A stretch of DNA of 6,117 bases from an uncultured Erysipelotrichaceae bacterium (GTDB taxonomy: Bacteria; Bacillota_I; Bacilli_A; Erysipelotrichales; Erysipelotrichaceae). Position numbers and translations under genes: made by a program. This document shows, piece by piece, positions 1 to 6,117 of the stretch. Position 1 is the stretch's first letter; each line of letters begins with the position of its first letter. The DNA lies in contig CAMOOA010000078.1 of the NCBI GenBank assembly GCA_946621045.1, positions 1-6,117 of the forward strand, given 5' to 3'. The notes below the pieces were generated by a model, which worked only from the letters and a program-made list of their open reading frames with translations, searched no databases and was not told the DNA's origin.

Positions 1-1
1 A

Positions 2-3000
2 CTTCTGACAGGAGAAGGAGTTTCTCCCGAAACAGAAGTTCTCTCCGCAGAGGAAAAAACGGAACCGGCCCTGTTTTCTCCAGCCGGCGAAGACACATCG
101 GATCCGGAAGAGGAACCGGTGATTGAACCGGCGCCGGAGGAAGAACATCAGGAACCGGCTTCAAAGCCGGCAGAAAATGCGTCCGAACAGCCGGATGATA
201 CGGAAGAGGTGAACCCTTCCGGACAGGAAGGACAGGAACCTGCAGCTCTCCCAGTCGCCAAGGAAGGCACGGAGACTCCGGAAAACGCGCCGGCAGTCGA
301 ACCGGCCGCAGAACCGGAAGAGAATCCGTCCGAACAGCCGGGGGATGCGGAAGAAGCGAAGCCTTCCGAACAGGAAGGACAGGAACCTGCGGTTCCCGCA
401 GTTACCGGTAAAGGCACTGAGAAACCGGAAGATGAACCTGTGATCGAACCGGCGCCGGAGAAAGAAACTGAGGAACCGGCAGAGAGTAAACCGGAAACAC
501 CGAAGGATACGGAGAAGCGGAATCCGGAAGACAAAAAAACCGCAGATCAGAAGAAAACCGAAACCGGCCCTGCCGAAGACGCAGAGTCTGAACCGGCGGA
601 AGAGGAAGACGAAGCCGAAACAGTGATTGAGACGGTTGAGGAGGAACTCAGCCCCGTACTCAATGATGCGCAGGATCAGGACGCAGCGGAAGCTTCCGAT
701 GAAGTCAAAAACAAGCTGCCGGATCTGATCGAAGGCGTTGCTTACATACCGTTTCAGGGAAAGGATTATCCGGTGCGTTACCTGTACAGCGACAGTTACT
801 TCTCCGGTCCGTCGACGACGGGAGGATTCAATTATGAGCTTGCGGCAGTGTCCTCCATCCTGTCGAATGCATCCGCGATCAGCCGCCGGTCGGTGAACGC
901 AACGGAAGAGGAACTCGACAGTGATGTGCCTCCCTACAGCCAGCAGTCAAAGAATATTCAGACAATGCTGAGGGAACTCGGGTTTGAAAACATCCGGTAC
1001 AACGAAGACTATGAGAAGAGCGGAACACCGTTTACGACCGGTATTCTGTGCGCCACAAAGAAGGTAACCATCGACGGGAAGGAATACACCCTGCTCGGAA
1101 TCTTCCCCCGTTCATTCGGATATACGCTGGAATGGGCGAACAACGGAGAATACGGCGGTGAGGGCGATGCGGAAGGTCCCGCGCTGAATGTAAATACAAA
1201 GATCCTTCCGTTTGTGAAGGACTACCTGACGGAAGCCGGTATTACGGGCGACCTGAAGCTCTGGTCAACCGGCATGTCCCGCGGCGGCGGCATGGCAATG
1301 CTTACCACTGCGTATATTGATGACATGCTTGATGAAAACGGCAAGACCAGCAGCCTGTTCGGCATTGACGGACTCTGCCTCGACAAGGATGATATCTACA
1401 CCTATGCATTCGGCACACCGAACTGGGGCCACACGGACAACACCCGTGTAAACGGCGCGGAATCAGAGAAAAAGGATATCTATAACAACATCCACAATTT
1501 TGCGGCGGAATATGACCTTCTCTATAAGATGCTTACGGGAAGCTGGGGTCTCGAACATTACGGCTCCGACGAAATCATGACGACCGATGAAGCCAAGAAG
1601 AAGCTCGGCGAAATGATGAACGAGTATGCGGCGCTCCTCGGCACGGACATCAAGGGACTTGTCAAAACGGGATTCTTTGAGGAACGCAACGGCGATATCA
1701 TCTATAAGCCGCTGGATCCCGACAAGACCTACCGGTACCAGGGAGAAGACCTGGATCTTGGAACCTTCCTCGACCGGTACATGAAAAACATGACTGCCGG
1801 AGTTGACCGCAAAGAAGAATTTGCCGCAAACCAGGAAGGCATGCTTGCACTCCTGTCCGTCTTCCTCGGACAGCGCGACAAGACCGCCACTGTTATCGAC
1901 AATATCAAGCCGGCGGCCGCAGATACGTTTGTAAAGATTCTTGAAGGCGTGATTGCGGAATTCAAGAAGGACGAGGACACAAAGTCTGAAAAAGAGCGGT
2001 TCAATGCGGCGCTGAAATACCTTAAGGAACAGCTTGCGGCGGGCAATCTGACCGCAGCGATTCTGACCGAATCGTTTGAGAAGTCCGGCGTTGAGTACAA
2101 GTACGATTACTTTGAGCGGACCGAAGCGGAAGACGGAGAAGTGGTCAGTCTCTATGATGCCTACATCGCACAGGTGCTCCGGCTCGCGCTGAATATCGGG
2201 CTTGCGGATCCGGGAGGACTTGTCCCGATGTATCAGGCTTCCGGAAACCTCTGGCCGGCGCATGACTCAAGCGTCTACGCATCCTGGCTGAATGCATACT
2301 CATCGGAAAGCGATTATCTGCTGAATCCGCTGACCGAAGGAGAAAAGTGGGGTTACCGCATGGTATATCTCCCTGATTCCAAAGAGATTTCCATCAGTGT
2401 ATACAAAGGAACCGAAATCAGCGACAGTGCACTGGACGGCACGGTCACGGCAGACGGCTATGAGCGGACCGAGGGATTTGATCCCTATGTCCATATCGGT
2501 GTCGATCTCAACGGAAAGAAAGTCCTGTACCTGCGTGCGGATAAGGAATATGTCCTTGTGATGAACCCGCAGAAGAAACAGGCTTCCACGAACGGACTGG
2601 AAATTGATGAATTCGAGTATGAATATTCCTATAAGATCTTCGATCCGGAATATCACATTGACAAAGATGATCATACGGTTGATCTTTCCCAGACCCTGAA
2701 GCTGATCGAAAGCAACGGTCATAAACTGTCCGACCAGCTGATTCTGAAGATCGGCAGTATCGGAACGGAAAAGGATAAGGAAGAGGACAAGGATAAAGTC
2801 AGCCCGCTGAAAGCAGGAAGCACGGATTCTGCGGAGAGTACGACGGAAGAAGTTGTACATCATGCGGAATACTACCTGCTCACCAAGCTGATTGAACTGG
2901 GCGGTGCGGTTCAGGATAATACCGGAGGCAAAGTAAACGGTCTGGATTATTATCTGCTGAAACTGATGCTGAACAGCGACGGAACGTCTGTGCCGGGTAT

Positions 3001-3463
3001 GCTGAGCGCATCCCCGCTCAGCGGATACCGCTTTGTCGGCTGGTTTACACCGGACGGAACGCTTGTAAGCGAATCCCTGGATTTTACCAAGAACTTCACA
3101 TTCAATGATTCGTCCGCGCTGTATTATGCAAGGTTTGAACTGATTCCGGATGTTGATCCGGAACCGAAACCGGAACCGAAGCCGGATCCGAAGCCGGATC
3201 CTTCCGGTGACGATTCTTCCGATGATACACCTTCGGATGACAGACCGTCCGGCAATACACCGTCGGATGACAGACCGTCAGGCAATACACCGTCGGATGG
3301 TGCGGATATCAGACCGGCGGTAATCAGTATCCCGGTTGAAATCACACTCCGAAAGAAGATACCGAATACATCGGATGATCCGCTGACGGGGCTCTGGGCA
3401 ATGCTCTTTGCGAGTATTACGGCAGCCGGCGCATCCATGTATCTTCTGAAGAAACATGCATGA
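2..3463 (+). CDS. Large cell-wall-anchored protein with class-3-lipase-like alpha/beta hydrolase domain (5' end outside window)
   Basis: The frame is open from nucleotide 2 to the TGA at 3461-3463, giving at least 1153 residues; the start and any signal peptide lie upstream. A GTG at 119 is in frame, but the same Glu/Pro-rich composition continues before it, so it is probably not the start. Counting the codon at nucleotide 2 as residue 1: residues 1 to about 240 are acidic, Pro/Glu-rich and repetitive. About 245-770 resemble a lipase-3 type hydrolase: a nucleophile elbow GMSRGGG (Ser426, nt 1277-1279), then a YAFGTPN strand, then HNFAAEYDLLYKML followed by WGLEHYG (candidate Asp505), then WPAHDSSVYASWL (candidate His754). 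About 975-1047 resemble an InlB/Listeria-Bacteroides repeat (GYRFVGWFTPDG, then ALYYARF). A Pro/Asp/Ser spacer follows, then IPNTSD (1120-1125), a hydrophobic segment (1128-1149) and KKHA. This order predicts an exported hydrolase covalently attached to the wall by sortase. The substrate (lipid or other ester) is unknown. The domain calls come from recognised motifs, without a database search. Confidence 0.82.
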   Translation, partial: LLTGEGVSPETEVLSAEEKTEPALFSPAGEDTSDPEEEPVIEPAPEEEHQEPASKPAENASEQPDDTEEVNPSGQEGQEPAALPVAKEGTETPENAPAVEPAAEPEENPSEQPGDAEEAKPSEQEGQEPAVPAVTGKGTEKPEDEPVIEPAPEKETEEPAESKPETPKDTEKRNPEDKKTADQKKTETGPAEDAESEPAEEEDEAETVIETVEEELSPVLNDAQDQDAAEASDEVKNKLPDLIEGVAYIPFQGKDYPVRYLYSDSYFSGPSTTGGFNYELAAVSSILSNASAISRRSVNATEEELDSDVPPYSQQSKNIQTMLRELGFENIRYNEDYEKSGTPFTTGILCATKKVTIDGKEYTLLGIFPRSFGYTLEWANNGEYGGEGDAEGPALNVNTKILPFVKDYLTEAGITGDLKLWSTGMSRGGGMAMLTTAYIDDMLDENGKTSSLFGIDGLCLDKDDIYTYAFGTPNWGHTDNTRVNGAESEKKDIYNNIHNFAAEYDLLYKMLTGSWGLEHYGSDEIMTTDEAKKKLGEMMNEYAALLGTDIKGLVKTGFFEERNGDIIYKPLDPDKTYRYQGEDLDLGTFLDRYMKNMTAGVDRKEEFAANQEGMLALLSVFLGQRDKTATVIDNIKPAAADTFVKILEGVIAEFKKDEDTKSEKERFNAALKYLKEQLAAGNLTAAILTESFEKSGVEYKYDYFERTEAEDGEVVSLYDAYIAQVLRLALNIGLADPGGLVPMYQASGNLWPAHDSSVYASWLNAYSSESDYLLNPLTEGEKWGYRMVYLPDSKEISISVYKGTEISDSALDGTVTADGYERTEGFDPYVHIGVDLNGKKVLYLRADKEYVLVMNPQKKQASTNGLEIDEFEYEYSYKIFDPEYHIDKDDHTVDLSQTLKLIESNGHKLSDQLILKIGSIGTEKDKEEDKDKVSPLKAGSTDSAESTTEEVVHHAEYYLLTKLIELGGAVQDNTGGKVNGLDYYLLKLMLNSDGTSVPGMLSASPLSGYRFVGWFTPDGTLVSESLDFTKNFTFNDSSALYYARFELIPDVDPEPKPEPKPDPKPDPSGDDSSDDTPSDDRPSGNTPSDDRPSGNTPSDGADIRPAVISIPVEITLRKKIPNTSDDPLTGLWAMLFASITAAGASMYLLKKHA
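121..480 (+). repeat. Degenerate acidic Pro/Glu-rich repeats in the N-terminal stalk
   Basis: Two nested in-frame repeats can be read at DNA level. Positions 182-243 recur at 329-390 (offset 147 nt, 49 codons), encoding SEQPDDTEEVNPSGQEGQEP and a diverged copy. Positions 121-159 recur at 442-480 (offset 321 nt, 107 codons), encoding IEPAPEEEHQEP and IEPAPEKETEEP. Both offsets are multiples of three, and the third-position differences suggest old duplication followed by drift. The region is strongly acidic and probably disordered, as in wall-spanning stalks. Copy number may vary between strains. Confidence 0.75.
3155..3299 (+). repeat. Proline-rich and 30-nt tandem repeats in the wall-spanning spacer
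   Basis: Positions 3155-3203 encode alternating Asp/Glu-Pro and Lys-Pro dipeptides (EPKP and DPKP units, 12-nt period). Positions 3231-3260 are repeated almost exactly at 3261-3290, with a third partial copy at 3291-3299; each unit encodes PSDDRPSGNT. Such spacers typically sit just before a sortase signal and span the peptidoglycan. Near-identity of the 30-nt copies makes slippage and length variation plausible. Confidence 0.85.
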
Positions 3464-3490
3464 TCCGGCTGGATTCACGAAAATGAAATG

Positions 3491-3522
3491 AGATCAGTCC
3501 TGAAATGGGACTGATTTTTTTT
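3491..3522 (+). terminator. Rho-independent terminator of the surface-protein gene
   Basis: A perfect 8-bp stem, ATCAGTCC (3493-3500) with GGACTGAT (3508-3515), closes a 7-nt loop. It can extend by a G-U and an A-U pair, and the 3' side runs into eight T residues (3515-3522). It lies 29 nt after the stop codon of the surface protein and should separate it from the downstream msrB gene. Confidence 0.9.
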
Positions 3523-3565
3523 CTTCGGGGCAGCGGACCGGGTCTCTGATGAGCCCTGTCCTGTA

Positions 3566-4201
3566 ATGAGCGTGATGAAGACAGACGCAGAAAAGACAGT
3601 CAGAACAGTGCTTGCGGTATTTGCGGGAATTCTTGCAGGAATGTTTTTTGCCGGCTGTAATGCCCGGGTGACAGAGGATTGTCACCGGAAATATCCGGTC
3701 AGGAACCCGGGTGGTTACTGCCGCACGAAAGAGGAGTATTTTAATATGGAAAATGTACGTGATCGGAGCGAAGAATCACCGGAAGAACTGAAAGAACGGA
3801 TCAGGCAGCTGGCCTATGATGTGACGCAGAATGCGGTGACGGAACCGGCATTCACCGGGGAGTATGATCACTTCTTTGAGAAAGGTCTGTATGTCGATGT
3901 GGTCAGCGGCGAACCGCTGTTCTCTTCCGAAGAGAAATATGACAGCGGCTGCGGATGGCCTGCATTCACTGCTCCGATCAGCGATTCCGCTCTGGAGACG
4001 AAAACCGACCGTTCTTACTTTATGATCCGCACGGAAGTGCGAAGCGCCGGCGCAGACTCTCACCTTGGCCATGTGTTTAATGACGGACCGAAAGAACGGG
4101 GCGGCCTCCGTTACTGTATCAACTCCGCAGCCCTGCGGTTTATCACTTATGAGGATCTTGAGAAAGAAGGATACGGCGAATACAGTGCACTGTTTGAGTG
4201 A
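3566..4201 (+). CDS. msrB: Peptide methionine (R)-S-oxide reductase MsrB, putative lipoprotein form
   Basis: MsrB reduces the R epimer of methionine sulfoxide in proteins. Signature blocks are clear: [62 protein letters not shown] and [13 protein letters not shown]. With ATG 3566 as residue 1, Cys184 in RYCINS is the expected catalytic residue. Cys129 in GCGWP matches the resolving Cys of two-Cys MsrBs. The two CxxC zinc pairs of many MsrBs are absent. Residues 1-31 look like a lipoprotein signal: basic n-region, hydrophobic [15 protein letters not shown] and lipobox FAGC with Cys31, implying a membrane-anchored extracytoplasmic enzyme. However, ATG 3566 (or 3575) has no visible Shine-Dalgarno. 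ATG 3746 has AAAGAGGAG nine bases upstream and would give a 151-residue cytosolic protein, the usual family size. I chose the long form because a lipobox-bearing signal is unlikely by chance. Function is near certain; the start is not. It converges with the glycosidase remnant on the minus strand. Confidence 0.93.
   Translation: MSVMKTDAEKTVRTVLAVFAGILAGMFFAGCNARVTEDCHRKYPVRNPGGYCRTKEEYFNMENVRDRSEESPEELKERIRQLAYDVTQNAVTEPAFTGEYDHFFEKGLYVDVVSGEPLFSSEEKYDSGCGWPAFTAPISDSALETKTDRSYFMIRTEVRSAGADSHLGHVFNDGPKERGGLRYCINSAALRFITYEDLEKEGYGEYSALFE
3633..3661 (+). promoter_or_regulatory. Weak candidate internal promoter for the short msrB form
   Basis: TTGCAG (3633-3638) and TGTAAT (3656-3661) are separated by 17 bases. 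The -10 matches the sigma-A consensus at five of six positions, but the -35 at only three. Transcription would start near 3668 and give a leader of roughly 78 nt before ATG 3746. It lies inside the long msrB reading frame and could be chance. Confidence 0.25.
3663..3711 (+). other. Possible three-way-junction RNA fold inside the 5' part of msrB
   Basis: Three perfectly complementary helices nest without gaps. P1 is CCCGGGT (3663-3669) with ACCCGGG (3705-3711). P2 is GACA (3670-3673) with TGTC (3680-3683), loop GAGGAT. P3 is ACCGGA (3684-3689) with TCCGGT (3694-3699), loop AATA. Five unpaired bases, CAGGA, join P3 to P1. An alternative 7-bp hairpin, GGTGACA (3667-3673) with TGTCACC (3680-3686), excludes P1 and P3. 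It matches no riboswitch class I recognise, and no Shine-Dalgarno-sequestering arm is visible. The abundance of CCGG in this genome raises the chance of accidental pairing. Confidence 0.3.
3728..3748 (+). promoter_or_regulatory. Strong internal ribosome binding site and alternative msrB start
   Basis: AAAGAGGAG (3728-3736) stands nine bases before ATG 3746. It is as good a Shine-Dalgarno as the one before the GH1 gene in this window (AAAGGAG before 5541). The conserved MsrB domain begins within about ten residues of this ATG, so translation from here would give a complete cytosolic enzyme without the lipoprotein signal. Confidence 0.6.
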
Positions 4202-4325
4202 ACAGAACGAAAAGCACCTCTGAACGGCAGCGCATCAATTACACACAGCAATACCGGACAGAGATGTTTTTTGTGTTTTCAGAGCAGGAATACCTGTATC
4301 TGATGCATGCGGTGCTGCATCGCAG

Positions 4326-5280
4326 TTACCGGATTTTCCAGATCAGTTCAGGATCCGCTTCGCCGGTAAAGGAAAGAACCGTACCGTGCAGTTCAAATGA
4401 TGCCGGATGCCCGTTTACCTCGAGGTTCTGTACAGAAAACGGATGACGGCAGAGATCGATTGCGACTGTGACAGGTCCGGATCTTACCGGCCGGTAATGT
4501 CCGCGGATTTCGGTTTCGGTCTGAACATAACCGAGCAGCGGGGATTCGATCCGGTACTGTTCCTTCGGCAGGAAAGGGGTCAGGGAAATGCCGGCTCCGG
4601 TATAGTTCGGGCACAGGAAGTGAACTGCGGTATACAGCGGCCATGCATGCGGATGCAGGCACTGGATGGGCCATTTTACGGCATCGTCGATTTCATAATC
4701 ATCCGGCGTGCCGTCAAGATAACGCTGAAGGTTTTCGCGTGCCGGAGCACTGACCCGTGTTGTGCCCGGGTATTCTCCAAGAATGGAAGTATACTGATCA
4801 TCTGCACTCCAGATGCCTGCCCAGATATCCGGATATACTTCGGCATGTCTTGCCATGCTCATTTTCAGAAACTGCTCATAGGCGAGTTCCGGATCATAGC
4901 GGATCAGTCCGATCATCAGCGGTCCGTTCAGCGCCCACCAGATCCAGCCGTCATTTTCCTCTCCGTCATAATCGGGAGCTTTTCTCTGTTTCATGGCGCC
5001 AATCGGTGAGGGATCCATAACGAGTTCCTTCATGTTTCGGATCAGCACTTCCGCATGTTCCGGCTCCAGCGCGTCATTCATCAGCGGCCAGCAGTTTCCC
5101 TCCATGAAGAACTCCTCCTGATCGCCGACGAATCCATGGTGATCATTTACCCAGATGCGCGGCACCCACCTGCCGTTGAAAACAGAATCGACCGCTTCTT
5201 TCAGACTGCCGGAAAACGCACATACTTCTTCCGCTGATCCAGCTGCCAAAACTGCCGGATCCGTAATTATTTTCAGGCAT
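4326..5280 (-). pseudogene. Internally deleted, frameshifted GH94/GH36-type glycosidase or phosphorylase remnant
   Basis: The readable frame (stop TAA at 4326-4328, open up to an ATG at 5315) encodes the C-terminal part of a six-hairpin carbohydrate-active enzyme. Motifs in order are FNGRWVPRIWVNDHHG, EGNCWPLMNDAL, WWALNGPLMIGL, ARHAEVYPDIWAGIWS and, near the end, LTPFLPKEQY, like the C-terminal part of the (alpha/alpha)6 barrel plus beta domain in GH94/GH36-type proteins. Only about 300 residues match; such enzymes usually run to 700 or more, and the segment that normally carries the catalytic acid is missing. ATG 5315 has no Shine-Dalgarno. A different frame starts at ATG 5278-5280 after AGAGGA with seven-base spacing and reads MPENNYGSGSFGSWI, which resembles the true N-terminus of this family, before stopping at 5143-5145. 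The likely history is a large deletion joining about 15 N-terminal codons to the C-terminal third out of frame. An automatic annotation would probably call 4326-5315 as a 329-residue protein; I think it is not functional. Confidence 0.68.
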
Positions 5281-5301
5281 AGCGATATCCTCTTTTCATT
5301 C

Positions 5302-5329
5302 AGTTTAACATGCATGAAAAGTGTCTGAA
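5302..5329 (-). promoter_or_regulatory. Candidate promoter of the glycosidase remnant
   Basis: Read on the minus strand, TTCAGA (5324-5329) is followed after 16 bases by TAAACT (5302-5307), preceded by TGT, which makes an extended -10. Each hexamer matches consensus at four of six positions. Transcription would begin near 5295, just ahead of the Shine-Dalgarno of ATG 5280. The very short leader and modest match keep confidence low. Confidence 0.25.
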
Positions 5330-5339
5330 AGCGGGATTA
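5326..5339. promoter_or_regulatory. Weak cre-like (CcpA) site overlapping the remnant's candidate -35
   Basis: TGAAAGCGGGATTA fits the catabolite response element pattern TGWAANCGNTNWCA except at two fixed positions (G for T, and T for C). Its position over the candidate -35 of a sugar-enzyme gene would suit carbon catabolite repression, but a two-mismatch site is weak evidence. Confidence 0.2.
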
Positions 5340-5427
5340 CCTGAGCGTCTGCGCCAGGGTTTTGGGCAGTTAAAAAACATACGTTAAATGTATCTCTGAA
5401 TACAGACCGGAATCCGTGTTGCCATTC

Positions 5428-5457
5428 TTGACATTTGTGCATTATTTCAATGATAAT
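5428..5457 (+). promoter_or_regulatory. Strong sigma-A promoter of the GH1 gene
   Basis: A perfect -35 TTGACA (5428-5433) is followed after 18 bases by GATAAT (5452-5457), which matches five of six positions of the -10 consensus. The expected transcription start is near 5464, leaving a leader of about 77 nt before the GH1 start codon. Confidence 0.8.
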
Positions 5458-5466
5458 GTAGTCACT

Positions 5467-5492
5467 CATTTTGTGTTATAGAACACAAAATG
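5467..5492. promoter_or_regulatory. Perfect inverted-repeat operator at the GH1 transcription start
   Basis: The arms CATTTTGTGTT (5467-5477) and AACACAAAATG (5482-5492) are exact reverse complements around the spacer ATAG. The element begins about three bases after the predicted transcription start, a classic position for a repressor blocking initiation or early elongation. There is no T-run after it, so it is not a terminator, and it does not resemble a LicT/SacY antiterminator target. A sugar-responsive dimeric repressor such as a GntR/UTRA or LacI family protein is the likeliest binder, but no regulator gene lies in this window. Confidence 0.72.
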
Positions 5493-5522
5493 CCCATTAT
5501 TCACAATCATTTTCATATCTGA

Positions 5523-6117
<595 letters not shown>

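Noticed and set aside
119..121. GTG 119 as the true start of the surface protein
   Set aside because: The frame is open to the window edge with the same Glu/Pro-rich composition upstream, no Shine-Dalgarno precedes it, and a wall-anchored protein needs a signal peptide, which is absent after this codon.
1463..2263. Minus-strand open frame of 266 codons inside the surface hydrolase gene
   Set aside because: It is antisense to the conserved hydrolase region, without recognisable motifs; it reflects the codon bias of the real gene.
3546..3600. CTGATGA followed by GAAA further on, suggesting a hammerhead ribozyme core
   Set aside because: The required stem II and the stem III with its cleavage triplet cannot be formed around these motifs.
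4202..4325. Hairpin GATGCA (4302-4307) with TGCATC (4316-4321), and a T-run at 4266-4271, as terminators of the convergent genes
   Set aside because: The hairpin lacks a T-run on either strand. The T-run is preceded only by a long imperfect pairing (CACCTCTG with CAGAGATG, one mismatch, over 35 bases apart), which is too weak to call.
4198..4446. Plus-strand open frame of 82 codons starting at a GTG overlapping the msrB stop
   Set aside because: It has no Shine-Dalgarno, its composition is unlike the neighbours, and its second half is antisense to the clearly homologous C-terminus of the glycosidase remnant.
4407..5009. Plus-strand open frame of 200 codons
   Set aside because: It is the complement of the glycosidase remnant, whose minus-strand frame has recognisable GH motifs; the plus frame is Cys- and Arg-rich, with no motif and no ribosome binding site.
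5341..5363. Small hairpin CTGAGCG / CGCCAG followed by GGGTTTT as a terminator
   Set aside because: The stem is bulged, the T-run is only four bases, and no plus-strand gene ends just upstream.

Overview
The window looks like chromosomal DNA from a Gram-positive Bacillota, plausibly a gut-type anaerobe of the Erysipelotrichia or clostridial kind. The reasons are strong AGGAGG-like ribosome binding sites, a surface protein ending in an LPXTG-like sorting signal (IPNTSD, hydrophobic segment, KKHA tail), a canonical sigma-A promoter, a Rho-independent terminator, a GH1 6-phospho-beta-glucosidase typical of PTS sugar users, and moderate GC content with many CCGG tetranucleotides. Genus cannot be told from the sequence.

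Layout. Positions 2-3463 (+) hold the 3' part of a very large cell-surface protein: an acidic Pro/Glu-rich repeat region, a class-3-lipase-like alpha/beta hydrolase domain with a recognisable Ser-Asp-His triad, an InlB-type repeat, a Pro/Ser/Asp-rich wall spacer and a sortase-type anchor. A clear terminator follows at 3491-3522. Positions 3566-4201 (+) encode an MsrB methionine sulfoxide reductase. Its N-terminus is ambiguous: the long form has a lipoprotein signal peptide but no visible Shine-Dalgarno, while an internal ATG at 3746 has an excellent one. Positions 4326-5280 (-) hold the remnant of a GH94/GH36-type carbohydrate-active enzyme. Its start is readable in one frame and its C-terminal third in another, so most of the gene appears deleted. 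Positions 5316-5540 are a regulatory region with a strong promoter and a perfect 11-bp-arm inverted repeat at the expected transcription start. They lead into the 5' part of a GH1 6-phospho-beta-glucosidase (5541 to the window end).

How the genes relate. The surface hydrolase and MsrB lie on the same strand but are separated by a terminator, so they are probably separate units. If MsrB is the lipoprotein form, both act outside the membrane. The decayed glycosidase and the GH1 gene are divergent and share an intergenic region, which suggests an old glycoside-use locus that has lost one enzyme. No mobile element, CRISPR array, tRNA or rRNA was seen. I did not find a clearly new multi-gene system. 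The best leads are the hydrolase architecture, the two-start MsrB with a possible structured RNA between the starts, the internally deleted glycosidase, and the GH1 operator.
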